A program made the translations under genes and the position numbers. From Betaproteobacteria bacterium (GTDB taxonomy: Bacteria; Pseudomonadota; Gammaproteobacteria; Burkholderiales; SG8-39), in the NCBI GenBank assembly GCA_016195915.1, contig JACPYS010000044.1, positions 62,001 to 126,000 of the forward strand: DNA of 64,000 nt, written 5' to 3'. The notes below the pieces were generated by a model. That model was not told the origin of the DNA. It worked only from the letters and a program-made list of their open reading frames with translations, and searched no databases. Numbering within the stretch: the stretch's first letter is position 1; each line of letters begins with the position of its first letter. Shown piece by piece: positions 8,037 to 18,705 of the stretch.

Positions 8037-8870
8037 ATGAGTTACAAGACTATTCTCGTCCACGCCGACAACGGCAAATACGCCGCCGCCCGGGTCGAGG
8101 TTGCGTTGAGCCTGGCGGAGCGCTTCGATGCGCACGTGATCGGCCTGTACGCCGAAAGCAGCATACGCGCACCCTCCTACGCGCTTGCCGAGGGCGGGCA
8201 GATGTTCCTCGAAGCGCTCAGGCGCAATGAACGCGAGCGGCTCGCGCAGGCGACGGAGGCATTCGCCGCGCAGGTAAATCGTTCCGGATGGACGCGCACG
8301 GAATGGCGCGCCAGCAGCGCAGACGCGGCCGAAGCGATCAGCCTGCACGCGCGTTACGCGGACCTGGTAGTCATCGGCCAATGGGCCTCGGACGATTCGG
8401 CCGACCACGGCAAGGATATGCCGGCGCGTGTGCTGCTCCAATGCGGGCGCCCGGTGCTGCTGATGCCCTACGCACACGAGAAGCGCCCGATCGGCGAGCG
8501 GGTGCTCGTTGCCTGGAATACGAGCCGCGAGGCCACGCGCGCGGTCACCGACTCGCTCACGTTCCTCAAGATGGCGAAAAAGGTGGGCGTGGTGGCCTTC
8601 AACCCGCGCCCGGGCGACGGACACGGCGCGCAGCCTGGGACGGACATCGCTACGTGGCTATCGCGCCACGGCGTGCAGGTGGAGGTGGCCCAGCAGACTG
8701 TACCCGAACTCGACGTCGGCAACCAGCTGTTGTCGCGCGCGGCGGACGTGAGCGCAGACATGATCGTAATGGGCGCCTACGGCCACTCGCGGCTCCAGGA
8801 GATGATTCTCGGCGGCGTCACGCGCACGCTGCTCGAATCGATGACCGTACCGGTGCTGATGTCGCACTAG
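8037..8870 (+). CDS. Tandem-domain universal stress protein
   Basis: 277 residues with GAGAGGA just before the ATG. Two Usp folds: residues 1-145 start SYKTILVHADNG, and residues about 150-277 start ERVLVAWNTSREATRA and end with an ATP-binding-type loop (MGAYGHSRLQEMILGGVTRTLL). The first half has a weaker loop (VIGQWAS). Universal stress proteins of this type are cytoplasmic and respond to starvation or oxidative stress. It stands alone, facing a convergent secretion operon across two tandem palindromes. Confidence 0.9.
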   Translation: MSYKTILVHADNGKYAAARVEVALSLAERFDAHVIGLYAESSIRAPSYALAEGGQMFLEALRRNERERLAQATEAFAAQVNRSGWTRTEWRASSADAAEAISLHARYADLVVIGQWASDDSADHGKDMPARVLLQCGRPVLLMPYAHEKRPIGERVLVAWNTSREATRAVTDSLTFLKMAKKVGVVAFNPRPGDGHGAQPGTDIATWLSRHGVQVEVAQQTVPELDVGNQLLSRAADVSADMIVMGAYGHSRLQEMILGGVTRTLLESMTVPVLMSH

Positions 8871-8943
8871 GAGAGGGTACGGGGGAACCTGGGTTCCCCT
8901 GTAAATCGAGGAGAGTACGGGGGAACCTGGGTTCCCCTGTAAC
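8871..8943. repeat. Two tandem copies of a palindromic unit between convergent genes
   Basis: A unit of about 33 bp is repeated (8871-8904 and 8911-8943). Each contains the perfect palindrome GGGGAACCTGGGTTCCCC (8882-8899 and 8920-8937) with a TG centre. They lie between the stops of the usp gene (plus) and the HlyD gene (minus). They could be REP-like elements or a bidirectional terminator; neither strand shows a following T-run. Confidence 0.7.
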
Positions 8944-8955
8944 TACCGGCACGCT

Positions 8956-10323
8956 TCAGCGCTCCCGGCCCGCTTCCCGGGCGGTCCTCTCCAGCGGAGA
9001 GAGCAGGTACTCGAGCACCGTGCGCTCGTAGAGCAGTATTTCGGCGGCGAGCTGCATCCCCGGTACCAGCGCGTGGCGCGTGCCGTCTTTGTGCAATTCC
9101 TGCGCTGGCAACTCCATGTGCGCGCGATAGGCATAGCCGGCACCGGTCGCGCGGCCGGCGGCGCCTGTATTGGGGCGCTCGCTGGAATCCGCCGACACGC
9201 GCAACACCCGGCCTTCCAGCGTACCGAACTTCTGAAACGGAAAACTCGCGAGCTTGAGTTTGGCGCCCTGCCCGGCGCGCACGAATCCCGCATCCTGGTT
9301 CTGCAGCCACACCTCCGCAAGCAGCGGCTCGCCTTCGGGAACGAGCGTCATCAACACGGTACCCGCGGCAAGCACGCTGCCCTGCGTGTGCGTCGCCAGG
9401 TCCTTGATCACTCCGTCGGCAGGCGCGAGCAGCTCCGACCATGCGCGGCGGTGGCGCAGCTTTTCGAGTTCCTGCGACAGTCGCGTGAACTGGTTCTCCG
9501 CCTCCAGCCGCTCGGACTCGAGCGCCGCGCGGTAACTCGCCGCCAGCTGCGCCATGCGACGCTCCGCCTGGTCGATCGTCGCGACGGCGCTCTCTACACG
9601 ATGGCCCTGCGCCCCCAGATCGCGCTCGGCCTCGATGCGTTCGCGCTGGCGCTGCTGCACCATCAGCTTGCCGGCAAAGCCTTCTCGCCCGAGCCGCTCG
9701 AACGCGGCTTCCTGCTCCTGCACCATGGGCAGGGTGCCCGCGAGTTTCTCGCGCGTTTCCCGCGCCGCGTTCATCTCCTGGCGCGCGCGAGCGATGACCG
9801 CACGCTCCTCGGCAAGGAGGGCATCGTGCGCGCGCCTGCGCGCACGATGCTGGGCAGCGACTTGCGCGTAGAGGCCCGGCGGATCCCCCGGGGCCGCCGG
9901 AAAGGCCGCCTCGCCGAGTTCCGCATCGACGCGCCGCACCTGCAGACGGCGCAGCCACCACTCGTTCTCGATGCTGCGAGCGTCCGCATCGGCAAGCCGC
10001 ATATCCATTCGCGCGAGCACCTGTCCGGAACGCACGCGCTCGCCTTCCTGCACGAGCAGCTCGCGCACCGTGCCACCTTCGGCCGGCTGGATGATCTTCA
10101 ACTGCGATTGGGGAATCAGCCGACCTTCCGCGACGGCGACCACTTCCAGGCGCCCGAGCGCGGCCCAGGCGATGAGCGCCCCGAGGAGCAATGCGAGCAG
10201 CCAAAGCACCGCCCGCGGCAGGACAGGCGGCGGCTCGTGTTCGAGCCGCAGAATCGCGGGCGCAAATTCGAGCGCCTCGCGGCGCGCAACCGGTCCAGAT
10301 TGTCGTCGCGCAGGCAAGGCCAT
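8956..10323 (-). CDS. HlyD-family membrane fusion protein (type I secretion)
   Basis: 455 residues from MALPARRQSG, chosen because it follows the ABC exporter stop by 4 bp. One transmembrane helix (PRAVLWLLALLLGALIAWAAL, about 37-57), a biotinyl-lipoyl hairpin half (GGTVRELLVQEGERVRSGQVL), a long coiled coil rich in R/E/A (about 115-290), the second half (LLAPADGVIKDL) and a C-terminal beta domain typical of HlyD/PrtE adaptors. It bridges the inner-membrane exporter at 10328-12427 to a TolC-like channel, which is not in the window. Confidence 0.9.
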   Translation of the reverse strand: MALPARRQSGPVARREALEFAPAILRLEHEPPPVLPRAVLWLLALLLGALIAWAALGRLEVVAVAEGRLIPQSQLKIIQPAEGGTVRELLVQEGERVRSGQVLARMDMRLADADARSIENEWWLRRLQVRRVDAELGEAAFPAAPGDPPGLYAQVAAQHRARRRAHDALLAEERAVIARARQEMNAARETREKLAGTLPMVQEQEAAFERLGREGFAGKLMVQQRQRERIEAERDLGAQGHRVESAVATIDQAERRMAQLAASYRAALESERLEAENQFTRLSQELEKLRHRRAWSELLAPADGVIKDLATHTQGSVLAAGTVLMTLVPEGEPLLAEVWLQNQDAGFVRAGQGAKLKLASFPFQKFGTLEGRVLRVSADSSERPNTGAAGRATGAGYAYRAHMELPAQELHKDGTRHALVPGMQLAAEILLYERTVLEYLLSPLERTAREAGRER

Positions 10324-10327
10324 TGCG

Positions 10328-12427
<2,100 letters not shown>

Positions 12428-12556
12428 GTCTCCCCCAGACAAACGTTGGCGCGTTTCTCGCGCTCTTGGCATTGGTATCTTGCAACAATGTCAGAATGCG
12501 CCGCCCGAAGGGTCGGCGTCAATGTGCGGTGCAGCGAACCCGCGGCCCGGCACCCC

Positions 12557-12928
12557 CTACGCCTGCCAAACCGCGTAGCCTTCCTCCCGCAGCGCAATCG
12601 CGAGTTCGACTTCCATTTCCCGCGCCGCCTGATACGGCATCGGGTTGGCATAGGCGTACAGCCGGGGTAGCAGCCGCAGGCCGAATTGCTGCGCGAAACG
12701 GTTCGCCTTGATGCCTGCCTTGTGTTTTGCGAAGCGCTGCTCCGGTGTGAGCCCCGTCATGCCGACGTAGACGCAGGGTCTGGTGATGTCGCGGTCCGGA
12801 TTCGCCTTCAGAAACCGTCGGATGTTCAACACTACGGGGTCGAGCTCGATCACATAGACATTGTGATGATGCCTCGCGGGCCGCCTGGCGGGGCGTTTGC
12901 GCGAAGGCGCTTTCCTGGCTGAGGGCAT
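12557..12928 (-). CDS. GIY-YIG nuclease-like protein
   Basis: About 123 residues from the Met at 12928; an earlier in-frame Met at 12988 would overlap the divergent gene at 12981. A very basic N-terminus (RKAPSRKRPARRPARHHH) precedes a GIY-YIG-like core: VYVIELD, then VYVGMTG (the degenerate YIG strand), PEQRFAKHKAG and a final glutamate region MEVELAIALREEGY. It resembles short GIY-YIG domain proteins of unknown role. The basic tail suggests nucleic-acid contact. Confidence 0.65.
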   Translation of the reverse strand: MPSARKAPSRKRPARRPARHHHNVYVIELDPVVLNIRRFLKANPDRDITRPCVYVGMTGLTPEQRFAKHKAGIKANRFAQQFGLRLLPRLYAYANPMPYQAAREMEVELAIALREEGYAVWQA

Positions 12929-12980
12929 ATTCCGGGCGGGGCGCTTGAAATCCGGTCGTGTTCCATGCGATAAGGCGGGC

Positions 12981-14159
12981 ATGAACACTACACGGTTCTA
13001 CGCGGAGCTTCCGGTGTTCCGCGATTTTCGCGACGTAACCCGCCCGGACAGCTTTGCTCCCCTGCCGGAGGACTGGCACGTGGTGATGTCCGACGTGCGA
13101 AATTCCACCATCGCGGTCGAGACCGGCAACTACAAGAACGTCAATACGCTTGGCGCCGCAACCATCACGTCCGTGCTCAATGCCGCCGGTTCCACCGAAA
13201 TTCCGTTCATCTTCGAGGGCGATGGTTCGATGCTGTGCGTGCCGCCCGAACTGCTCGATGACGCGCGCGCCGCGCTCGCGCAGACGCAGCAACTGGCCTC
13301 CAAGTCGTTTGGCCTCGATCTGCGCATCGCCACGCTGCCCGTCGCGCGCATCCGCGAGGCGGGTGCGTCGATACTCGTCGCGCGCTATCAGGCGTCCGAG
13401 AACTACATCCAGGCGGTGTTCGCGGGCGGCGGAATGGCGTTTGCCGACCGCTTTATGAAAGACCCAGCGACCGCGCCGCTGTGCGCGGTTGATCTCGCCA
13501 GCATCCAACCACGCGGCAGTTTCGAGGGCCTCGAATGCCGCTGGCAGGACATCCCGAGCCCCCACGGGGAAACGGTCAGTCTGATGGTCAAGGCGCTGAG
13601 CAGCAACGCCGGCGAGGCCGCGGCCGTATTCGGGGACGTGATCGCGAAGGTGCGCGAGATCTATGGCACGGACGACGCCTGCAATCCGGTGTTTCCGCCC
13701 AATCTCGCGTTCTCGCTCAACCGCCGGCAGCTGGGCAACGAGGTCGGCGTGCGTGCAATGCAACAGGGACGGCTGGGCAAATGGCTCTACCTGATGAAAA
13801 TGCGGTTCTGGGTTCTGGTGGGTTGGTTCCTCATGCGATTCAGGATCCGCACCGGTAAGACCGACTGGGGCTCCTACAAGGATACGCTGGCGCGCAATTC
13901 CGATGTGCGCAAATTCAATGACAGCTTCCGGCAGATCCTGTCGGGCACCGCCGCGCAGCGCGAAGCCCTTGCCGCGTGGCTCGAGGCGCGGTTCGCGCGC
14001 CGCGAACTCGTGTACGGCGTCCATGTCACGAACCGCGCCCACATGACCTGCCTGGTATTCGACTATGCGGGCCGCCACCTGCACTTCATCGACGGTGCCG
14101 ACGGCGGCCTGTTCCTCGCCGCCAAGGCGCTCAAACGGCGCGTGGCGGCGCTCTCCTGA
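12981..14159 (+). CDS. DUF3095 family protein
   Basis: 392 residues; ATG preceded by AAGGCG. The sequence matches the DUF3095 pattern: FYAELPVFRDFRDVT, then DWHVVMSDVRNSTIAVETGNY and FEGDGS. The SDVRNST and FEGDGS segments recall the metal-binding strands of nucleotidyl cyclases, to which this family is distantly related. A hydrophobic helix (FWVLVGWFLMRF) lies near residue 280. Its TGA stop abuts the TCA (minus-strand stop) of the convergent nitronate monooxygenase-like gene, so both end in one TGATCA. Activity is unknown. Confidence 0.75.
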   Translation: MNTTRFYAELPVFRDFRDVTRPDSFAPLPEDWHVVMSDVRNSTIAVETGNYKNVNTLGAATITSVLNAAGSTEIPFIFEGDGSMLCVPPELLDDARAALAQTQQLASKSFGLDLRIATLPVARIREAGASILVARYQASENYIQAVFAGGGMAFADRFMKDPATAPLCAVDLASIQPRGSFEGLECRWQDIPSPHGETVSLMVKALSSNAGEAAAVFGDVIAKVREIYGTDDACNPVFPPNLAFSLNRRQLGNEVGVRAMQQGRLGKWLYLMKMRFWVLVGWFLMRFRIRTGKTDWGSYKDTLARNSDVRKFNDSFRQILSGTAAQREALAAWLEARFARRELVYGVHVTNRAHMTCLVFDYAGRHLHFIDGADGGLFLAAKALKRRVAALS

Positions 14160-15416
14160 TCAGGCGGGCGTCTGAAGTGGCAGCGCGATCCGGTGATCGG
14201 TGCTGTACAGGTAGTCCCTGAACACGTGCTCCGCGGTGAGTAGCTGATAGCTGCCATCAGGCAACCGGCGGGTGGTGTCCTTGAGCCGGTAGGTATAGTG
14301 GCCGCAGGTCCAACAATCGAAATTTCGCATGTGCGTGCACAGGCAGGTCTTGTCCATGACCGACAGGGTCTTTTCGTCCGGGTGCTTTTCCAGCTCCCGG
14401 TTGTAGGCGTCGTGGTATGCGCAGTTGCCTGAAGCATCGAGCAAATATCCGTAGGCCTCGCAATTGGGCCGGATGCCGGAACCGATCGCCGGGCTTGCCT
14501 TGAGCATGCGCATCGGGTAGCCCGTGGGAGAAATCATATTGACCTCGATGTCTTCCTCGTTGGCCTTCAAGTATTCCTGCTTGATCTTGTCGGGCAGGCC
14601 ACATTCATTCGTGGCGGTGAAACGCGTCGCGACCTGTATCGCCCCGGCGCCGGCTGCGAGAAATTCGACCGCGTCGGTGCCGGTGAAAATGCCGCCCGCC
14701 GGGATCACGGGAATGTCCAGTCCCTGTTGCGCGAGGTGCTGGTGGATCTCCGTCACGATGACCTTGAGATCGAACTTCGCCCAGTCCATGCCAAAACCGA
14801 GGTGCCCCCCGGCGAGCGGGCCTTCGACGATGATGTAATCGGGCAAGCGCTCGAGCCGCGCGTTCTTGCGCAGGAACAGCAGCAGCGCGCGCAGGGAAGA
14901 AACGATGATGCCGAACTTCACCTCGCGAAATCGCGGATGGTCCTGCACCAGGGCAAGCGATCCCAGGTGCAGTCCGGCGCTCAGCGTGATGCCGTCGATA
15001 CCGCCGTCCATGGCCGATGACAGGCGCACGCGCAGCGTGTCGCGCGGGCTGCCCATGGTCAGCTTTTCCATGCAGTTGATGAAAATGAGGCCTGCGCCCC
15101 GCTTGGCCTCCATCGTCCTGCCCACGTGCAGCCGCGTCGCCTCCGCCAGCCGCTCGAGATCGAACTGCACCACCGACTTGTCGGCGTTGAATACGTTGTA
15201 TTTGTATTTCTTCTGCTTTTCCTTCACGAACCCGGTCTTGAAGCGCCGATCGGAGACGGTCGGTACCATCGCGTCGGAGATATGGCCGATGCCCCCGAGT
15301 CGGGCCGAGACGAGCGCCAGCTCGGCCGTGGAAATGTCGACGCCCATGCCGCCCGTCATGATCGGCACGAATTCCCTGCCGCCGAGTTTCAACCGGAAAT
15401 CATCGACGCACTTCAT
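14160..15416 (-). CDS. Nitronate monooxygenase/2-nitropropane dioxygenase-like flavoprotein
   Basis: 418 residues, GGAG upstream of the ATG. TIM-barrel FMN protein: IMTGGMGVDIS at the N-terminus, the GGHLGFG motif (about 215) and the phosphate-binding IPAGGIFTGTDAVEFLAAGAGAIQV segment in shorter pieces (IPAGGIF, GAGAIQVATRF). Family members oxidise nitronates or act as FabK-like reductases. The C-terminal 90 residues carry a cysteine-rich patch (CLCTHMRNFDCWTCGHY) not usual in the core family and possibly metal-binding. Substrate cannot be assigned. Confidence 0.8.
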   Translation of the reverse strand: MKCVDDFRLKLGGREFVPIMTGGMGVDISTAELALVSARLGGIGHISDAMVPTVSDRRFKTGFVKEKQKKYKYNVFNADKSVVQFDLERLAEATRLHVGRTMEAKRGAGLIFINCMEKLTMGSPRDTLRVRLSSAMDGGIDGITLSAGLHLGSLALVQDHPRFREVKFGIIVSSLRALLLFLRKNARLERLPDYIIVEGPLAGGHLGFGMDWAKFDLKVIVTEIHQHLAQQGLDIPVIPAGGIFTGTDAVEFLAAGAGAIQVATRFTATNECGLPDKIKQEYLKANEEDIEVNMISPTGYPMRMLKASPAIGSGIRPNCEAYGYLLDASGNCAYHDAYNRELEKHPDEKTLSVMDKTCLCTHMRNFDCWTCGHYTYRLKDTTRRLPDGSYQLLTAEHVFRDYLYSTDHRIALPLQTPA

Positions 15417-15869
15417 TCAGTCTCCATCGTCGGCGGAACGCGCTCGTGGCACTCGCAACATTCGGCGCGTCGAGCCGCCCGTTCGCAATACGTTCCTAAT
15501 TTGGAATATGTTAACCCGCCGACCGTCACCGAAGCAGATCCGCCTGATTTTTCCGGGATCATGTCGGCCAGACAAAACGGCCGGCGGGAGAGCAGAGACT
15601 TCCGTTCGCGAGTTACGCGAATTCTGCTACAACGTACCGCCAAGGTCCGAAAGCCCAGGAAGCCGTTACGGACCAGCCCGGTAATCGACCATGATCGAAG
15701 TAAGGCCTTCGCGAGGCAATGGACACGAACGGCTCGAGCGCGAAGCCGCCTTCGTGCGACAGCGAGGAGATTGGCCTTGGACGCGCCCTCTCGCGAACCC
15801 GCCGTCGCGCGGGCGGCACCGCTATCCCGCGCGGACGCCCGATCCAGGCAACGACGGTGATGCGAAGGT
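15417..15869. other. Gene-free stretch
   Basis: About 450 bp between the nitronate monooxygenase-like gene and the lipoprotein gene. Short open frames occur on both strands, but none has a ribosome site or a recognisable product. A weak minus-strand promoter-like pair (TTAACA near 15510, TATTGC 18 bp on) may serve the gene at 15416. I see nothing else. Confidence 0.5.
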
Positions 15870-16238
15870 CTATGGCTTCTTGACGGTTCTTCTCGCCTCG
15901 AGTTCTTTCCAGCCGATGCCGACGACTTTGTCGCCGGAAAAGACAACGGGAGTGATTCCGCTTTCCCATTTCTTTTGACCGATTTGCTCGGTGTAGTAAT
16001 AGAGGACTTCGTATTCGACGCCCTTTGCATCCTTGATGGTTTCCCGCTTTTCCGGGTTGGATACGGGTCCGTCCGAAGCACGGTAGCTACCCTCTCCCAT
16101 GGTCTGCATAACCTGTGCACGAGTCATTCCGGGTTCGATTTTTGCGATGTTGATGCGGTTCCAGTCACGGAACCATCCGTAGCTTGAGCATCCGGCAACC
16201 AGGAAGGTGAGGAACAGGGTCAATGCCAGTCGTTTCAT
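15870..16238 (-). CDS. Small BamE/SmpA-like lipoprotein
   Basis: 122 residues. The N-terminus is a lipoprotein signal (MKRLALTLFLTFLVAGCSS, lipobox LVAGC, Cys17). The segment INIAKIEPGMTRAQVMQTMGEG has the G-M-T...V...MG motif of SmpA/OmlA-like domains, which bind in the periplasm. It is not BamE itself, being short and lacking its usual neighbours. Single gene; the next 240 bp lead to the left end of the 7-kb element and show no gene. Confidence 0.75.
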   Translation of the reverse strand: MKRLALTLFLTFLVAGCSSYGWFRDWNRINIAKIEPGMTRAQVMQTMGEGSYRASDGPVSNPEKRETIKDAKGVEYEVLYYYTEQIGQKKWESGITPVVFSGDKVVGIGWKELEARRTVKKP

Positions 16239-16475
16239 GTTGTCATCTCCAGGACTTGGAAACTGAAAGGGGTGTATTGCGCCGGGTGGGTCTGGGGGAA
16301 GCCTGGGATGCGGTCCATCGAGCGCTCCGATGCGCGCCTGGCTGCGGGCAAGTGCAAATGACTATGCCACAAGGGTCTGGGAGGGTCAATGCGCGGCGGT
16401 GCCGGGAAATACCCGGGACGGAGCGGTCGATCCGGCTGGAAGCGGGGTCATCTGGAGCAGGTCGTGATTTTACGG

Positions 16476-16517
16476 TGGGCCGTGTTGGATTCGAACCAAC
16501 GACCAAAGGATTATGAG
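16476..16517. repeat. Left attachment site (orphan tRNA 3' fragment)
   Basis: 42 bp identical to 23467-23508, ending at the base that pairs as tRNA discriminator. Upstream flank reads CGG where the intact tRNA has TGA, so this copy carries the original chromosomal 3' flank. Crossover must have occurred inside the 42 bp. No 5' half of a tRNA follows. Confidence 0.92.
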
Positions 16518-16606
16518 AGGGAATCGGTCAATTCTCGGCAGCAAATCGCAGCACTCAACAGCACGTTTTCATAGGGGAAACTGAACCGGGTGTTGTTGCG
16601 GTGTGT

Positions 16607-16656
16607 TGTGGATTACTGGCACAAGTATGCCACGATTGTGCCGCAATTGTGCCAGT
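16607..16656. repeat. Left arm repeat (two boxes)
   Basis: Box 1 at 16607-16621 (TGTGGATTACTGGCA) and box 2 at 16635-16656 recur at the other end of the element (23370-23419) in the same orientation with the same 13-bp gap; identities are 14 of 15 and 20 of 22. They are probably arm-type sites of the integrase. The remaining stretch 16518-16864 contains no gene. Confidence 0.6.
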
Positions 16657-16864
16657 GAGCGCACCGCTCGTGATCGCCGCCACGCCCACAACGGCTTTAC
16701 GACCAGGTGGCAGGACGATCAAGCAACAAGCGCGCGCCAAAGCGAAAGCTGTAGCCTTCGGCGCGCTGCGCGGTGGAATCCGCGTTGCATCGTGGTTCGT
16801 CCGGTGCGGTCCAGAGCGAAGCGCCCTCCATCATTTGCACCAGTTCGATGATATGCGCCACGTA

Positions 16865-17224
16865 CTACTTGCCTCGAGTCCGCTCTGCAAAAAGAATTGC
16901 AGCCGCGTCGGCTACGTTTTCTAACGGTTTAGCGCGGCAGTAGTTATCCATCCACAAGAAAACTGACTGATTGTCGAGCCAATTGATATTCTGCTCGCCC
17001 CAAAATTCCTTGTTCGATTCATAAGACATCCCTGAAAGATAGCCCAGAAGCCACATTTCCATAACTACGCGGGTAGCAAAGTCAGCGCCGCTGTTGTTTC
17101 TTTTCTCTAACGCTTCAATCCATTGGCCGCACCGAAAAGATCCCCTAATACCGACAGCAAGTGCGCTCCCACTAAACAGCACTAGAACCAAACCGATCAA
17201 CGTGAAGCGACTAAAGGTCTTCAT
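16865..17224 (-). CDS. Secreted small protein, Rap1a/HdeA-like (cargo)
   Basis: 119 residues from the Met that begins a clear signal peptide (MKTFSRFTLIGLVLVLFSG, cut near SALA). The mature protein has C..W near its start, WLLGYLSGMSYES in the middle and a C-terminal WMDNYCRAKPLENVADAA. One Cys early and one in (N/D)YCR.(N/K)P is the pattern of small periplasmic proteins in the Rap1a immunity and HdeA-like groups. It lies at the end of the element farthest from the integrase, the usual place for cargo. The exact family is uncertain. Confidence 0.6.
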   Translation of the reverse strand: MKTFSRFTLIGLVLVLFSGSALAVGIRGSFRCGQWIEALEKRNNSGADFATRVVMEMWLLGYLSGMSYESNKEFWGEQNINWLDNQSVFLWMDNYCRAKPLENVADAAAILFAERTRGK

Positions 17225-17460
17225 GGATTGCCCTTTCTGTCCAAAGAACGCTTTTCGACGCAAGCGCCGTTGTTGATAACGCCGCTGCGCGGTCTTACCC
17301 CCCCCCGACGGCAGTACACAACGCATATTCATTCAATCCCATCCTTCTCCTTCGTTGCCTGCTTCGTCTACCAATGCATGTAACTCGGGAGGCACAGATC
17401 GCGCGCCACACGGATCTGGTCACGGTACTACCACCCTATTTTGTGCCACTCGGATCGCCG

Positions 17461-17661
17461 CTACAACAAAGCGTCCCCCTCGGTGAAGTAAACGACGCAG
17501 AGGCCAGGTTGACGCTCCCTAAGCCCGAGCGCCGCCAACGTCCGCGCCTTGGCAGCGTCCTCGGTTTCGCCTTCACTGGCGGTCACGATGATAATTCCGC
17601 CATTCGGAAGCGCGGGCATACTTGCCCGCTCCAGCTTGGCGATTCTGTCTTTGATGTTCAT
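17461..17661 (-). CDS. Small protein of the element, unknown
   Basis: 66 residues: a short helix (MNIKDRIAKLERA), a GIIIVTASEGETEDAAK strand-turn and an RQPGLCVVYF strand. Its ATG overlaps the TGA of the gene upstream by four bases (ATGA), so translation is probably coupled. Such short proteins are common in phage-derived islands; function unknown. Confidence 0.55.
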   Translation of the reverse strand: MNIKDRIAKLERASMPALPNGGIIIVTASEGETEDAAKARTLAALGLRERQPGLCVVYFTEGDALL

Positions 17662-17945
17662 TGCACCATCCCTAATTGTCTCCGTCCTTGGCCAGTCAGC
17701 CCTGCCGCGTGCCGTTCCTCAAGCTCAACAATGCGCCGCTCTAGCTCTGCCGACACGATCACGTCATGGATTGTTTTCAGCACATAGGCCCGCCGTGTTC
17801 CTTCCTGCGATTCAATTTCACCCGCGTCCATCTTCCGGTAGACCGCTGCCAGTTCTAACCGCACGTCGCGCAGGCTGGATAGCTTGATTTGACGGGGGGT
17901 AGCAACGGGCTTTCCCGTTTCACCATCAATTACTTCTCCGCTCAT
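17658..17945 (-). CDS. Small helical protein of the element, unknown
   Basis: 95 residues from the ATG at 17945, which overlaps the upstream TGA by four bases; an earlier in-frame Met at 17978 is less likely. Mostly charged helix (LRDVRLELAAVYRKMDAGEI, then AELERRIVELEERHA). The pattern recalls small phage proteins found near terminases or replication genes, but no family can be named. Confidence 0.55.
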   Translation of the reverse strand: MSGEVIDGETGKPVATPRQIKLSSLRDVRLELAAVYRKMDAGEIESQEGTRRAYVLKTIHDVIVSAELERRIVELEERHAAGLTGQGRRQLGMVQ

Positions 17946-18238
17946 TTCGTCCCTCCGCTCCGCGTCAATCGGCGCCAATAATCGATAGAAGGCTTTATCG
18001 CACGGTTCAATTCCACGGTCGGCATTTGCCGAACGCGCTGCCTCTCGGCTTCAATCTCCTTCGGCGTTCTCTCCTCGCTTACTTCGCTAACGGTCTCAAG
18101 CCAGCCGGAAAAGAGAATCAATTCCTCATCCGTAACGGAATCCATGAATACCTCGGCCTCGGCATCCGACACCCTCCCTAGATCGCGCTCTAGAAGCTCA
18201 ATGCGCTTTACCAGGCTGCGCGGTTTCTCGGTCTTCAT
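17942..18238 (-). CDS. Small acidic protein of the element, unknown
   Basis: 98 residues, beginning MKTEKPRSLVKRIELLERDL, a possible short coiled coil, followed by an acidic middle and a basic end (YWRRLTRSGGTK). It overlaps the next gene by four bases in the ATGA manner. No family recognised. Confidence 0.55.
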   Translation of the reverse strand: MKTEKPRSLVKRIELLERDLGRVSDAEAEVFMDSVTDEELILFSGWLETVSEVSEERTPKEIEAERQRVRQMPTVELNRAIKPSIDYWRRLTRSGGTK

Positions 18239-18251
18239 CGACTTCTAATGC

Positions 18252-18626
18252 TCATTGTCTCGTCTCCGTTCCGGCCGCGAGGTTCGCCATGAGCGCCCGG
18301 TAGCACCGCAGCGCCGCCTCTGGCCTTGCCAGTGCATCGCGCACGCATTCGCCGATTACCGCATCGGTGTCGCCCGCCGCTTTGTGGAATCTCGCGACGA
18401 TGTGTGCAAGCGCCCGCCGGTCAACGTATGGTTCAGGTACCGCCGAATGGCTCGCGGCCCTCTCGGCGAGTGCTCCGGCAACATTCGCCGGATTCTCATC
18501 CAGTTTGACGACCACGCGCTGCCGGCGTGCCTCGGCGGCCGGATCGGGCATTTCATCGGATGGATCGCCCGCATTGGGTTGATCCGGCGCGACCGACTTT
18601 CTCGCAATGTCCAGCAGCGCACCCAT
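18252..18626 (-). CDS. Small protein of the element, unknown
   Basis: About 124 residues from the Met of MGALLDIARKS (an in-frame Met two codons earlier is also possible). A proline- and acid-rich N-terminal third (PDQPNAGDPSDEMPDPAAE) is followed by helices ending RCYRALMANLAAG. It lies between the DUF3987-like gene and the coupled small genes, 13 bp from the next. No family recognised. Confidence 0.5.
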   Translation of the reverse strand: MGALLDIARKSVAPDQPNAGDPSDEMPDPAAEARRQRVVVKLDENPANVAGALAERAASHSAVPEPYVDRRALAHIVARFHKAAGDTDAVIGECVRDALARPEAALRCYRALMANLAAGTETRQ

Positions 18627-18705
18627 CAGCAAAGCCCAATGTGCGAAGCAAGCGAATTAAGCGAAATATGGCGACCTTCATTCGCTTCTTTCGTATATTT
18701 CGCAG

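Noticed and set aside
15613-15978. Short overlapping frames on both strands between 15613 and 15978
   Set aside because: No start signals, no recognisable product, and the plus-strand one overlaps the end of the lipoprotein gene.
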